NCBI GenBank assembly: GCA_026394195.1
Contig: JAPKYS010000057.1
Location: 41,263-105,262 of the forward strand
Reading direction: 5' to 3'
Source: a bacterium
Lineage (GTDB): Bacteria > Electryoneota > B3-LCP
Length of the DNA: 64,000 nt
Below are positions 25,847 to 34,525 of this stretch, in pieces. The notes beneath the pieces were generated by a model. The model had not been told where the DNA came from. It saw only the letters and a program-made list of their open reading frames with translations, and did no database searches. The first letter of the stretch is position 1; each line of letters begins with the position of its first letter. The position numbers and the translations under genes are program-made.

Positions 25847-26338
25847 TTATTCGCCTTCATCCATCTCCCCGTCCTCATCCTCGTAGTCATACTGCGAGGG
25901 CGCTTCTCCGACCGATTCTATGATCTGGGGGTAACGAGCTCCGCGTTTGGCGGCTTGAATATTTTGTAATTCCACTTGAAATCTCCATTCGTCGCCATAA
26001 TCAAAAAGAAAGAGCATATTTTTGCCAGGATCATCGAATACTCTGGCGAAATTTGCACTCCTCGTACAGCGGTATTTTGATTCTTCATGCAGATCCGCAA
26101 ATAATTCGTACCCCTCTTTCGCCTGGTACGGATTAGTTAGATCATCATAGAAGCCGAAAGCATGATCGAAATCGAAGTTGAAGCTCTCCACGATAATCTC
26201 AGCCAGTTGGTAGAGTGACTCCGGTTCCAGCATGGCGATGACACGGTAAGGATTTCCCTTCGTTCGGCCATTATAATCGGTCAGAGTAACTTTAAGGAGG
26301 CGAATACTATCGCCGGATTTTGCGGTTCGATGGCGCAT
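25847..26338 (-). CDS. Plasmid pRiA4b ORF-3-like protein
   Basis: A 163-residue protein resembling the pRiA4b ORF-3 family (also labelled IS1096 passenger TnpR-like): RLLKVTLTDYNGRTKGNPYR is followed by an acidic-aromatic region, FNFDFDHAFGFYDD and MLFLFDYGDEWRFQVELQNI, the typical 'Tyr-Asp-x-Gly-Asp-x-Trp' block. The C-terminal 20 residues are very acidic. The family is spread by plasmids and transposons and has no known activity. Two direct copies of an 82-83 bp repeat lie 11 bases past its stop and 43 bases before its start, which suggests that the gene moved as a cassette. Confidence 0.8.
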   Translation of the reverse strand: MRHRTAKSGDSIRLLKVTLTDYNGRTKGNPYRVIAMLEPESLYQLAEIIVESFNFDFDHAFGFYDDLTNPYQAKEGYELFADLHEESKYRCTRSANFARVFDDPGKNMLFLFDYGDEWRFQVELQNIQAAKRGARYPQIIESVGEAPSQYDYEDEDGEMDEGE

Positions 26339-26381
26339 GTTAGGCTCTTATTTCTGGTCCTTCGTACACGGAAGCTTATAA

Positions 26382-26464
26382 TGGAGTGCGAAAGCTTGTG
26401 GCTTTGCCATCCCTTTTGGGGCTTTCGCTGTTAATTCGCAGCGGTGGCAAGCCACCGCACTCCA
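26382..26464. repeat. 83-bp inverted-repeat element, copy 2
   Basis: Same element as 25754-25835, same orientation, differing by a few bases (GCAGCGGTGGCAAG in place of GTGCGGTGGTAAG). Terminal TGGAGTGCG/CGCACTCCA are conserved. No clear target duplication is visible around either copy. Confidence 0.85.
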
Positions 26465-26928
26465 CCCTCTAATATAACACCTTTGTATCCTATCTTCAAC
26501 CGAAAAGTGAGGCAAGCGCGAAAGGTCAACGCCGGAAAAACCCCTCGTCCCGAGGTGCTGTTGGCGCGGGCGGGGGGTAGACGTTTTTTGGATAGCTGTT
26601 GTCCAAATAACAACACTAACTAATTGGTAAATAATAGTATAGTACTGTAAATCTATGAAAAGGTGACTCACCTTGCAGGGTGAGATCGTGAATATTTTAA
26701 TAATCTTCCCTTGATTTAGCCATTTGTTTATGTTATATTTTTATCGATTCGTTTTTTAACCTGTTGCTGTTCTTAATAAAATTGTTAAAAGCGCAGACTT
26801 TAAATCCAAGCTTCGATTCGGAAGCGCCAATAACCCCGTTTGGCGCTTTCTTGCTAAAGATACGTGAAGTTATTCACATTAGATGTTAATATCATAACCA
26901 TTAAGCCGAAACGCGCCTGGAGGTTCCC
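26465..26928. other. Intergenic region upstream of the hdr operon
   Basis: No gene is supported here; the reading frames that cross it on the minus strand begin inside repeat sequence and have no family resemblance. From about 26600 it is AT-rich and likely holds the promoter(s) of the hdr operon, although I cannot pick a convincing -35/-10 pair. A terminator-like hairpin lies at 26822-26848. Confidence 0.5.
26822..26848 (+). promoter_or_regulatory. Leader hairpin of the hdr-mvh operon
   Basis: AAGCGCCAA (26822-26830) pairs perfectly with TTGGCGCTT (26840-26848), nine-base loop, followed by TCTTGCT. It lies 80 bases before the TTG start of hdrC. The gene upstream is on the opposite strand and reads away, so this is not a terminator of a plus-strand gene. 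It resembles the leader hairpins before hypA and the aldehyde dehydrogenase. Confidence 0.55.
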
Positions 26929-27522
26929 TTGAAAACGCCGAACCTGCTTGAACCTAAACTCAAACGTGAAGATGAGTTACACGCCGCATTCTGGGAACAG
27001 ATCAAAGCGATTCCCCGAGGCGAACTGATCCAAAATTGCATCCAGTGCGGCACTTGCACCGGTTCCTGTCCGGTCAGCTACATGATGGATATCACTCCGC
27101 GCCAGACTGTCGCTCTTTTCCGAGCCGGTCATCTGGAGGATATCCTGCACAGCCGCACCATCTGGCTCTGTGCTTCCTGCTACTCCTGCCGAGTCCGCTG
27201 TCCTTCGGGCATTCTGGTAACAGATCTGCTCTATGCCCTGAAGAGGCTGGCCATGGACAAGAAGATTTACCCTGAAAAATTCCCCGTCTACGTGCTGTCG
27301 CAAGCTTTTATCTCCAATATCTACAAATATGGCCGCAACTACGAGTTAGGACTCGGAATCAGATACCTCCTGCGCACCGAACCGATGAAACTGTTGAAGA
27401 GTGCCGGCTTTGGTATGAAGATGATAACCAAGGGGCGTATGTCGATTACCCCCAAGGCGATCAAAAAAGTATCCGAGGTGCGCGCCATCATCGATAAAGC
27501 CTCACAGTTAGGGGAAGTCTAA
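26929..27522 (+). CDS. hdrC: Heterodisulfide reductase subunit C-like iron-sulfur protein
   Basis: A 197-residue protein with two [4Fe-4S] motifs, CIQCGTCTGSCP (residues about 37-48) and CASCYSCRVRCP (about 84-95), in the HdrC layout. It carries electrons between the HdrA flavoprotein and the HdrB catalytic subunit. The start is a TTG with a very good ribosome-binding site (CTGGAGG, five bases away). The stop overlaps the ATG of hdrB (TAATG). First gene of a nine-gene plus-strand operon. Confidence 0.95.
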   Translation: MKTPNLLEPKLKREDELHAAFWEQIKAIPRGELIQNCIQCGTCTGSCPVSYMMDITPRQTVALFRAGHLEDILHSRTIWLCASCYSCRVRCPSGILVTDLLYALKRLAMDKKIYPEKFPVYVLSQAFISNIYKYGRNYELGLGIRYLLRTEPMKLLKSAGFGMKMITKGRMSITPKAIKKVSEVRAIIDKASQLGEV

Positions 27523-28406
27523 TGGAATACGCTTACTACCCGGGATGCAGTCTGGAATACACCGGCAAGCCCTATGATCTCTCTATCCGAGAGGTTTTCA
27601 AGACGCTGGGAATCGGGTTGCGCGAAATTGAAGACTGGAATTGCTGCGGCGCCACCATGTATATGTCCATCAAGCAGCTGGTGGGATTGGCAGTCAGCGC
27701 CCGTAACCTGGCGCTGGCACAGAACATGGGCTGTGATATCTGTGCCCCTTGCAGCAGCTGCTATACCATTCTGCGCAAGACCAACCGCCATATGGCCTGG
27801 AATCCGCACTCACGAGATCTGATCAATGAGGCGCTGAAGGCTGCAAACCTGAGCTATGACAAGATGGTCGAAGTGCGTCATCCTCTGGACATCCTGGTCA
27901 ACGATTACGGCATCGACCAGATTGCCAGTCGAATACAATACCGCTTCGACGGGTTGAAAGTAGCGCCCTACTACGGTTGTCAGATCGTCCGACCCGTCTA
28001 CCATTTTGATGATCTTGATGATCCGCAGACCATGGACCGACTCTTCGATGCTCTGGGATTGGAAGTGACCGATTATCCCAATAAGGTGCGCTGCTGCGGC
28101 GGTATGTTGATGACCACATTCGAGGACGTGGCGCTGCATCTCAATGACGAGCTCTTACGATGCGCGGAAGACAACGGCGCAGATGTTCTGGCAACCGCCT
28201 GCCCACTCTGCCAGATGAACCTCGAGTCTTATCAATCGCAAATCAACAAGCGGTACAATACCCAGCATAATATGCCCATTCTCTACTTCAGTCAATTGTT
28301 GGGTTTGGCATTGGGTGTTGAACCTGCCAAACTGGGAATAGATACTCTTCTGGTCAAACCCAGGGATTTAAAACTGAAACCCCTTTCCCTGAAGGTGGCT
28401 GTATGA
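27522..28406 (+). CDS. hdrB: Heterodisulfide reductase subunit B-like (CCG-domain) protein
   Basis: A 294-residue protein with two CCG domains, each able to bind a non-cubane [4Fe-4S] cluster: YPGCS ... NCCGA ... CAPCSSCY in the first half and YYGCQ ... RCCGGM ... CPLCQMNLE in the second. In methanogens HdrB reduces the CoM-S-S-CoB disulfide. Bacteria lack those cofactors, so the natural disulfide or other acceptor here is unknown. It overlaps hdrA by four bases (ATGA). Confidence 0.95.
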   Translation: MEYAYYPGCSLEYTGKPYDLSIREVFKTLGIGLREIEDWNCCGATMYMSIKQLVGLAVSARNLALAQNMGCDICAPCSSCYTILRKTNRHMAWNPHSRDLINEALKAANLSYDKMVEVRHPLDILVNDYGIDQIASRIQYRFDGLKVAPYYGCQIVRPVYHFDDLDDPQTMDRLFDALGLEVTDYPNKVRCCGGMLMTTFEDVALHLNDELLRCAEDNGADVLATACPLCQMNLESYQSQINKRYNTQHNMPILYFSQLLGLALGVEPAKLGIDTLLVKPRDLKLKPLSLKVAV

Positions 28407-29350
28407 GCGATAAAAATAACGGTGGAAACGGCGGTCCCCCCTGCCGCATCGGACTCTACATCTGCCATTGCGGAACCAACATCTCCAAGATGGTTGACGT
28501 GGTCAAAATTTCGGAAGAGATGAGCAGTCATCCCGGAGTTGTAGTTTCCAGACACTATCGATTCATGTGTTCGGAACCCGGGCAGGACATGATCATCAAG
28601 GACATCGCCGAGAACAAGTTGGATCGCATCGTGGTGGCGGCGTGCAGCCCACTCATGCACGAACCAACCTTCCGCGGAGCCCTGGAACGCGGTGGTCTGA
28701 ACCGTTACTTCTTCGAGATGGTCAACATCCGCGAACAGGTAAGCTGGGTCTCGACTGATTACGAAGCAGCTACCCGAAAAGCGAAAGCCTTGATTAAAGG
28801 CGCTCTGGCGCGTGTGATGCTGCACGAACCGCTGGAAATGCGCAGGGTTAAGATTGCTCAACGGGTGCTGGTGGTTGGCGGCGGCATCGCCGGTATTGAA
28901 GCGGCGCTGCAACTCGCGGACGCCGGCTTCCAGGTGGTGCTGGTGGAAAAAGAAGATACCATCGGCGGACACATGGCCAAGTTCGACAAAACCTTCCCCA
29001 CTCTCGATTGTGCCGCCTGCATCCTGACTCCCAAGATGGTATCCGTGGGACAGAATAAAAATATTCGATTGATGACTTGGGCGGAAGTTGAAAACGTCGA
29101 GGGATATCTCGGCAACTTCAAGGTAAACATCCGCAAAAAAGCGCGCTATGTCGATGAAAAGGCCTGCAATGGCTGCGGCGCCTGCTATGACGCCTGCCCG
29201 AGCCGCCCGCTGCCTCGTCAGCGCAAGATCATCCTGGGACAGGAAATCGGCAACACCGGCATTGCGCTGCAGAACGCCCCGGCGCATGCCCAGCCCATAA
29301 TTTCAGAACCGGTCGCGGCGGAAGAACCAACCACTGCAACCAATTCCTGA
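28403..29350 (+). CDS. hdrA: N-terminal half of a split HdrA flavoprotein
   Basis: A 315-residue protein that aligns by eye with the first half of HdrA: RIGLYICHCGTNISKMVDV at the start, a Rossmann FAD motif VLVVGGGIAGIEAALQLADA (residues about 154-173), the HdrA-specific TFPTLDCAACILTPKM, and one ferredoxin motif CNGCGACYDACP. Normal HdrA is about 650 residues and continues with further clusters and the C-terminal FAD-binding part. Here the protein stops after a short Pro/Ala-rich tail. The missing half is found in the next gene. The separation is real: the next gene has its own start and a GGAG ribosome-binding site. Confidence 0.9.
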   Translation: MSDKNNGGNGGPPCRIGLYICHCGTNISKMVDVVKISEEMSSHPGVVVSRHYRFMCSEPGQDMIIKDIAENKLDRIVVAACSPLMHEPTFRGALERGGLNRYFFEMVNIREQVSWVSTDYEAATRKAKALIKGALARVMLHEPLEMRRVKIAQRVLVVGGGIAGIEAALQLADAGFQVVLVEKEDTIGGHMAKFDKTFPTLDCAACILTPKMVSVGQNKNIRLMTWAEVENVEGYLGNFKVNIRKKARYVDEKACNGCGACYDACPSRPLPRQRKIILGQEIGNTGIALQNAPAHAQPIISEPVAAEEPTTATNS

Positions 29351-29363
29351 TCTGGAGCAAACC

Positions 29364-31118
29364 ATGTCAAAAGTTAGCATAGAAATAGACGGAAAACCCA
29401 TCGAGGTTGAGTCCGGCACCTATCTGCTGGAAGCGGTCCGCGATCTAGGAGTAGATATCCCGGCTCCCTGCCGCTATCCCTATCTGAAACCCAAACCATC
29501 CTGCCGCCTTTGCAGCGTGGAAATCAGCGAGGGCGCCGATTCTGTCTCCAAGATCGTCACCTCCTGTAACTACCCGGTTACTGCAGGTTTGAAAGTGTTG
29601 ACCAATTCAGAGAAAGCCATCGAAGCGCGTCGCGCTGCTCTGAATAATCTGATTGGCAGAACAGCGCCGACCACACTGCTTGGCGATCTCGCTGCCCAAT
29701 TTAAAATTGACAATCCGAAATGGGGACACAAGTACGTTACCTGCATCTTCTGCAAGCTCTGCATCCGCGTCTGCGACGAATTGGTCGGAGCCAAGGCGCT
29801 GTCGTTCAAGAAAGTAACGGATCAGGATACGACGTCCATCAAGCTCGATCCGGAGAAGTGCATCCTCTGCGGAGCCTGCGCTTTCGTTTGTCCGACCAAT
29901 CACATTAAGCTGGAAGAGGCGCAAGATCGCCCGGTAGTACACAGCGAAATGAGCCTGGGGCCCAATGCAGCCATCAGTCTGACTTTCCGTCAGGCAGTGC
30001 CCAACGTCCCCCGGATTCATACGGAGCAATGTATCCATTTCACCATGGGTGGCTGCCAGGTCTGTTCCGAGGTTTGCCCCAAAGATGCCATACACTACGA
30101 TCAACCAGATCAGATTGAAGAGATCGAAGTGGGAACGGTTATCATGGCAACCGGATTTCAGGATTTCGATCCCACTCCCATGAAACAGTTTGGATATGGT
30201 AAGTACCCGAACGTCATCAGCGCCATTGAATTCGAACAGATGAACAATGCCGCCGGCTCGACTGGAGGCAAAATTCTGTTAGAGAATGGCGCGGAGCCAC
30301 GTTCGATTGCCATCCTGCACTGCATCGGCAGCCGGGATGATAACTACCACAAGTACTGCTCCAGAGTCTGCTGTATGTACGCTCTCAAATTCGCACACCT
30401 GGCCAAAGAGAAGACCGATGCGGAAGTTTACCAACTTTACATCGATATGCGCGCATTTGGCAAGGGGTACGAAGAGTTTTACCACCGATTGTTGGATGAG
30501 GGGGTCAACGTCATTCGCGGCAAAGGCGCCGAAGTGGTCCCCGTTTCCTACAAACGGAGCGCTGAAGGTGGACTGATAGTCCGTTGCGAAGACACCTTGA
30601 TCGGAAAATTCCGTGAAATACCGGTTGACATGGTGATTCTCTGCACTGCTCTGGAAGCGCGATCTGATGCGGCCGCAGTTGGAAGAAAATTCAACATATC
30701 CACCGGCGCTGACGGATGGTACATCGAAGCGCACCCCAAGCTGGCTCCCGTTTCCACAACCACAGAAGGAATTTTCCTGGCAGGCGTTTGTCAGGGAGCC
30801 AAGGATATTCCCGATGCCGTGGCGCAGGGCAGCGCTGCCGCCGCTCAGGCGATGAGACTGCTGAACAAAGGCGAAGTCCTGATGGATGCAGCCTATGCCG
30901 AAATCCAGGAACAGTTCTGCAGCGGCTGCCGCATCTGCAACGGTCTCTGCCCTTATAACGCCATCAGCTATGAAGAGGCGAAAAAAGTCAGCTATATCAA
31001 CAGCGCATTGTGCAAAGCCTGCGGCACCTGCGTAGCGGGCTGTCCGACCGGCGCCATCAAGGCGCGCCACTTCACCGATGAACAGATTTACGCACAAATC
31101 GAAGGTATCCTCACATGA
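29364..31118 (+). CDS. NuoG-like [2Fe-2S]/[4Fe-4S] module fused to the C-terminal half of HdrA
   Basis: A 584-residue fusion. Residues 1-85 are a ferredoxin-type [2Fe-2S] domain (CRYPYLKPKPSCRLCSVEIS and CNYPV). Residues 120-185 carry NuoG/HydA-like [4Fe-4S] motifs CIFCKLCIRVCDE and CILCGACAFVCP. Residues about 205-510 match the second half of HdrA from FRQAVPNVPRIHTEQC, with CQVCSEVCP and the C-terminal FAD contact FLAGVCQGAKDIPDAVAQGS. The last 70 residues hold two more clusters, CSGCRICNGLCP and CKACGTCVAGCP. The HdrA flavin site would be built from this protein and the preceding one. The added module gives a possible port for a ferredoxin or NAD(P)H-linked partner. Confidence 0.88.
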   Translation: MSKVSIEIDGKPIEVESGTYLLEAVRDLGVDIPAPCRYPYLKPKPSCRLCSVEISEGADSVSKIVTSCNYPVTAGLKVLTNSEKAIEARRAALNNLIGRTAPTTLLGDLAAQFKIDNPKWGHKYVTCIFCKLCIRVCDELVGAKALSFKKVTDQDTTSIKLDPEKCILCGACAFVCPTNHIKLEEAQDRPVVHSEMSLGPNAAISLTFRQAVPNVPRIHTEQCIHFTMGGCQVCSEVCPKDAIHYDQPDQIEEIEVGTVIMATGFQDFDPTPMKQFGYGKYPNVISAIEFEQMNNAAGSTGGKILLENGAEPRSIAILHCIGSRDDNYHKYCSRVCCMYALKFAHLAKEKTDAEVYQLYIDMRAFGKGYEEFYHRLLDEGVNVIRGKGAEVVPVSYKRSAEGGLIVRCEDTLIGKFREIPVDMVILCTALEARSDAAAVGRKFNISTGADGWYIEAHPKLAPVSTTTEGIFLAGVCQGAKDIPDAVAQGSAAAAQAMRLLNKGEVLMDAAYAEIQEQFCSGCRICNGLCPYNAISYEEAKKVSYINSALCKACGTCVAGCPTGAIKARHFTDEQIYAQIEGILT

Positions 31119-31585
31119 GTTTTGAACCGAAAATCCTCGGAATCCTCTGCAATTGGTGCAGCTACACCGGCGCAGATCTGGCAGGAACCGCCCGGTTGAA
31201 ATACCCTGCCAATCTGATGAGTGTGCGTGTGATGTGCAGCGGGCGTGTCGATCCCGGATTCATCTTTGACGCTTTCAAGGCTGGAGCTGACGGCGTCCTG
31301 ATCTGCGGCTGCCACCCTGGTGACTGCCACTACGTCGAAGGAAATTACAAGTGTCTCCGCCGCATCCCGATGACCAAAACGCTGCTGCAAGGGTTCGGAA
31401 TCGATCCCAATCGTCTCCGCCTGGAATGGGTCTCTGCCTCAGAAGGCCTCCGCTTCCAGCAGGTCGTCACCGAATTTACAGAACAGATTCGCTCGTTGGG
31501 GCCATTACAGCTCAAGGAGTGGGGTTACACTCCGCACCAATCCGAAGCCGGTCATCCGGAACCTCAACCAGCGCTAAATCAATAG
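31115..31585 (+). CDS. mvhD: MvhD-type hydrogenase/Hdr linker iron-sulfur protein
   Basis: A 156-residue protein of the MvhD (F420-non-reducing hydrogenase delta) family: ILCNWCSYTGADLAGTAR, VRVMCSGRVDP, GADGVLICGCHPGDCHY with the five or six Cys of its [2Fe-2S] site. It passes electrons from the hydrogenase to HdrA. Its start overlaps the stop of the HdrA C-half gene (ATGA). The last 25 residues are a Pro/Glu-rich extension. Confidence 0.95.
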   Translation: MSFEPKILGILCNWCSYTGADLAGTARLKYPANLMSVRVMCSGRVDPGFIFDAFKAGADGVLICGCHPGDCHYVEGNYKCLRRIPMTKTLLQGFGIDPNRLRLEWVSASEGLRFQQVVTEFTEQIRSLGPLQLKEWGYTPHQSEAGHPEPQPALNQ

Positions 31586-31593
31586 GAGGAATC

Positions 31594-32565
31594 GTGGCGA
31601 AACCGAAGCTGGCGATATACTGGGCTGCTTCCTGTGGCGGCTGCGACATCGCCATTCTGGATATAGAAGATAAGATACTGGACGTCGCCAACTTTTTCGA
31701 TCTGGCATTCTGGCCCTGCGCCGCAGATTTCAAGTACAAGGACGTCGCTGCGATGCCGGACAAATCCATCACGTTGACGCTGTTCAACGGCGCCATACGC
31801 AGCAGCGAAAACCTCGAAATCGCCGAATTGCTGCGCGCCAAATCGGTGGTGATGTGCGCCTTTGGCAGCTGCGCCTCCGAGGGGTGCATTCCGGGATTGG
31901 CAAACCTTACTACCCTGAAGGAGATTTGCGATTATGCCTACTTAAAATCCCCTTCCACAGTCAATCCGGAACAGATCATTCCTCAGCCGAAAACCAAAGT
32001 TCCAGAAGGTGAAATCAGCATACCGGTGCTGTGGAACACGGTACGCACTCTCCCGCAGGTCATCGACGTAGACTATATCATTCCCGGCTGTCCACCGCAA
32101 TCCAACCAGATAGCGGCCGTGATAGAGGCAGTCATTGACATCCTGCAGAATGGAAAACCGCTGCCGCCCAAGGGTACGGTTCTGGGTGCCACCGATAAAA
32201 GCTGTTGCGATGAATGCCCACGGAAGCGCGACGTGAAAAAGATCAAAAAATTCGTCCGTCCGTTTTCAATCGTTCCTGATCCCGATATCTGTCTCATGGA
32301 GCAGGGAATCGTATGCTGCGGACCGGCGACGCGTTCCGGCTGTGGCGCCAAGTGCGTGATTGCAGGCGTCCCCTGCCGGGGTTGTTACGGGTTGCCGTCT
32401 CATATTCGCGATCAGGGCGCCAAGATGGTCTCGGCGATCGGAAGTGTCATCGATTCGCAGGATCCGGAAGAGATTGAGCGCATTATCGCCACCATCCCCG
32501 ATCCCATGGGGACGTTCTACCGCTTCAGCCTCCCCGATTCGCTGCTACGGAGAAACCAAGCATGA
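31594..32565 (+). CDS. mvhG: [NiFe]-hydrogenase small subunit (MvhG-like)
   Basis: A 323-residue protein starting with GTG at 31594, eight bases after an AGGAGG ribosome-binding site. It carries the N-terminal proximal-cluster motif YWAASCGGCDIAILD, then FGSCASEGCIPGL, IIPGCPPQSNQ and a Cys-rich C-terminal part (CCDECPRK, CCGPATRSGCGAKC, GVPCRGCYG) that would hold the medial and distal clusters. No twin-arginine signal, so it is cytoplasmic, as for Mvh (group 3c) enzymes. It overlaps mvhA by four bases. Confidence 0.95.
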   Translation: MAKPKLAIYWAASCGGCDIAILDIEDKILDVANFFDLAFWPCAADFKYKDVAAMPDKSITLTLFNGAIRSSENLEIAELLRAKSVVMCAFGSCASEGCIPGLANLTTLKEICDYAYLKSPSTVNPEQIIPQPKTKVPEGEISIPVLWNTVRTLPQVIDVDYIIPGCPPQSNQIAAVIEAVIDILQNGKPLPPKGTVLGATDKSCCDECPRKRDVKKIKKFVRPFSIVPDPDICLMEQGIVCCGPATRSGCGAKCVIAGVPCRGCYGLPSHIRDQGAKMVSAIGSVIDSQDPEEIERIIATIPDPMGTFYRFSLPDSLLRRNQA

Positions 32566-34046
32566 AAAGCATCGTCATTGATCCCATCACCCGGCTGGAA
32601 GGCCATGGAAAAATTCATCTGTTCGTCAACGACGACGGATCGCTGGCCAACTGCTACTTCCAGGTCCCGGAACTGCGCGGGTTTGAAAAATTCTGTCAGG
32701 GACGTCCGGTCGAAGAGCTGTGCCGTATCACCACGCGCATTTGCGGTGTCTGCCCGGACGCTCACCACATGGCTGCTGCAAAGGCGGCAGATGCAGTCTA
32801 CGGCGTAACGCCTCCACCTGCTGCGCTGAAACTGCGCAACCTGGTCTACAACGCGTTTTACGCCGGTGATCACACCACCCACTTCTACGCTCTGGGCGGT
32901 CCTGATTTCGTCTGCGGCCCGGATGCGCCGCCGGCCGAACGCAATATCCTGGGGGTAATCGCCAAAGTGGGCTTGGACGCAGGAAAAGCAGTGATCGCTC
33001 AGCGAGCCCGCGGTCAACGCGCCATTGAAATCATCGGAGGGAAGAAGGTGCACCCGGTGACTGCTCTTCCCGGCGGCATGTCCAAACGAGTCAGCAAGGA
33101 AGAGCAAGCCGAGTTGATCAAGATCGGCGAAGAGATGGTGGAGTTTGCCAAGTTCACCATCAAAGTCTTTGATGACATTGTGCTGGCGAATCAAGGCTAC
33201 GTCGATCTGATACTTTCAGACGCCTATGCTCACCGGACCTATAACATCGGGCTGGTTGACGCCAACAATAAAGTGAATTTCTACGACGGCATGGTGCGAA
33301 TCGTGGATCCTGATGGTAAAGAGTTCGCCAAGTACCAACCCAAAGACTACCTGGACCACATCGCCGAGCACGTCGAGCCGTACAGCTATCTGAAATATCC
33401 CTATCTGAAAAAGGTCGGTTGGAAGGGATTTGTGGACGGACCTGATTCGGGCGTCTACAAAGCCAGCCCGCTGTCGCGGCTGAATGTGTCCGATGGCATG
33501 ACAACCCCCTTGGCGCAAGCGGAATACGAGCGCTTCTACGAAACCCTGACCAAAGACAAGAGCGGCAGGACTCCGGTCCACGCAACCCTGGCGACGCACT
33601 GGGCTCGCATTGTTGAGTTAGTATATGCCTGCGAAGCAACACTGGCGCAAGCTAAAGACGACGAAATTACTTCTGATAAAATACATAACCCGCCCACGGG
33701 GATCGTTGGTGAGGGAGTCGGCGTCGTGGAGGCGCCGCGCGGTATCTTGACGCATCATTACAAGACCGATCAAAATGGCATCGTCACTGAAGCGAATCTG
33801 ATCGTAGGCACGACCAATAACAACGCCGCCATTACCATGTCCATCAAGCGGGCGGCTGAAGGATTGATCAAGAAGGGGACTGAAATCACGGAAGGAATCT
33901 TGAACCGCATCGAGATGGCATTCCGTGCTTATGACCCCTGTTTTGGCTGTGCGACCCATTCATTGCCCGGTGAGATGCCTCTGGAAGTGGTCGTGCATGA
34001 TGCCGAAAGCGGCGAGGAGCTTAAATCGACTCGGCGCTGCTGTTGA
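32562..34046 (+). CDS. mvhA: [NiFe]-hydrogenase large subunit (MvhA-like, group 3c)
   Basis: A 494-residue catalytic subunit. The four nickel-ligating Cys are present: RICGVCPDAHH (Cys61, Cys64) and DPCFGCATH (Cys460, Cys463). The second pair is all-Cys with no selenocysteine. A 28-residue tail follows His466, the usual cleavage point for the maturation protease, whose gene comes next. With MvhGD and HdrABC it should form the soluble complex that splits electrons from H2 between ferredoxin and a disulfide-type acceptor, as known in methanogens; the bacterial acceptor is not known. Confidence 0.96.
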   Translation: MKSIVIDPITRLEGHGKIHLFVNDDGSLANCYFQVPELRGFEKFCQGRPVEELCRITTRICGVCPDAHHMAAAKAADAVYGVTPPPAALKLRNLVYNAFYAGDHTTHFYALGGPDFVCGPDAPPAERNILGVIAKVGLDAGKAVIAQRARGQRAIEIIGGKKVHPVTALPGGMSKRVSKEEQAELIKIGEEMVEFAKFTIKVFDDIVLANQGYVDLILSDAYAHRTYNIGLVDANNKVNFYDGMVRIVDPDGKEFAKYQPKDYLDHIAEHVEPYSYLKYPYLKKVGWKGFVDGPDSGVYKASPLSRLNVSDGMTTPLAQAEYERFYETLTKDKSGRTPVHATLATHWARIVELVYACEATLAQAKDDEITSDKIHNPPTGIVGEGVGVVEAPRGILTHHYKTDQNGIVTEANLIVGTTNNNAAITMSIKRAAEGLIKKGTEITEGILNRIEMAFRAYDPCFGCATHSLPGEMPLEVVVHDAESGEELKSTRRCC

Positions 34047-34525
34047 AACCGATCGTTCTGTGTCTCGGCAACGAAGTCTTGAGCGATGATCGCTTCGGGG
34101 CTGAAATTGAAGCCATTCTGCGGGATCGCCCCGAATTATCTGACAGCGCTGAGGTCATTTTCGCGCCGATAGCGGGGTTTTACCTGCTGGATCTGCTGGC
34201 TGGACGCCCCAGAGCTTTGATTGTCGACACGATTCGCACCGGCGCAGAGCCCGGCAGTCTGCACCAATTTAATGCCGCTAAATTTGCAGCCTCGAAAAAT
34301 CTAACCACCAGCCATCAGATCAGTCTGCCGACTGCTCTGGAGTTAGGCAGGCAGATGGGGTTGCAAATGCCTGAAGTAGTGGATATTCTCGCCGTCGAAG
34401 CTCTGGATCTGGAAACATTGAGCGAGGAGATGACGCCCGCTATCAGCGCTTCAGTGGAACCTGCAATCAAGCTGATCGAAAAATGGATTCATCAAGGTCA
34501 GGAGAATGGGAGTTACCATGACTGA
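34043..34525 (+). CDS. Hydrogenase maturation endopeptidase (M52/HycI-type)
   Basis: A 160-residue protease of the HyaD/HycI family. CLGNEVLSDDRFGAEIEAIL contains the first metal-binding Asp/Glu region, DTIRTGAEPGSLHQF the second, and TSHQISLPTALELGRQMG the conserved His. It cleaves the C-terminal tail of the hydrogenase large subunit after nickel insertion. It starts with TTG overlapping the mvhA stop (TTGA), which couples its synthesis to its substrate. Confidence 0.92.
   Translation: MKPIVLCLGNEVLSDDRFGAEIEAILRDRPELSDSAEVIFAPIAGFYLLDLLAGRPRALIVDTIRTGAEPGSLHQFNAAKFAASKNLTTSHQISLPTALELGRQMGLQMPEVVDILAVEALDLETLSEEMTPAISASVEPAIKLIEKWIHQGQENGSYHD

Noticed and set aside
26348..26671. Minus-strand frame of 107 codons
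   Set aside because: It lies mostly inside the 83-bp repeat and AT-rich promoter DNA; the translation looks random.
29330..29370. Possible frameshift that split one HdrA gene
   Set aside because: The second gene opens with a complete [2Fe-2S] domain that HdrA does not have, and it has its own ATG with a ribosome-binding site, so the split is genuine gene structure.
32562..34046. Selenocysteine in the hydrogenase large subunit
   Set aside because: Both Cys pairs at the nickel site are encoded by normal Cys codons; there is no in-frame TGA.
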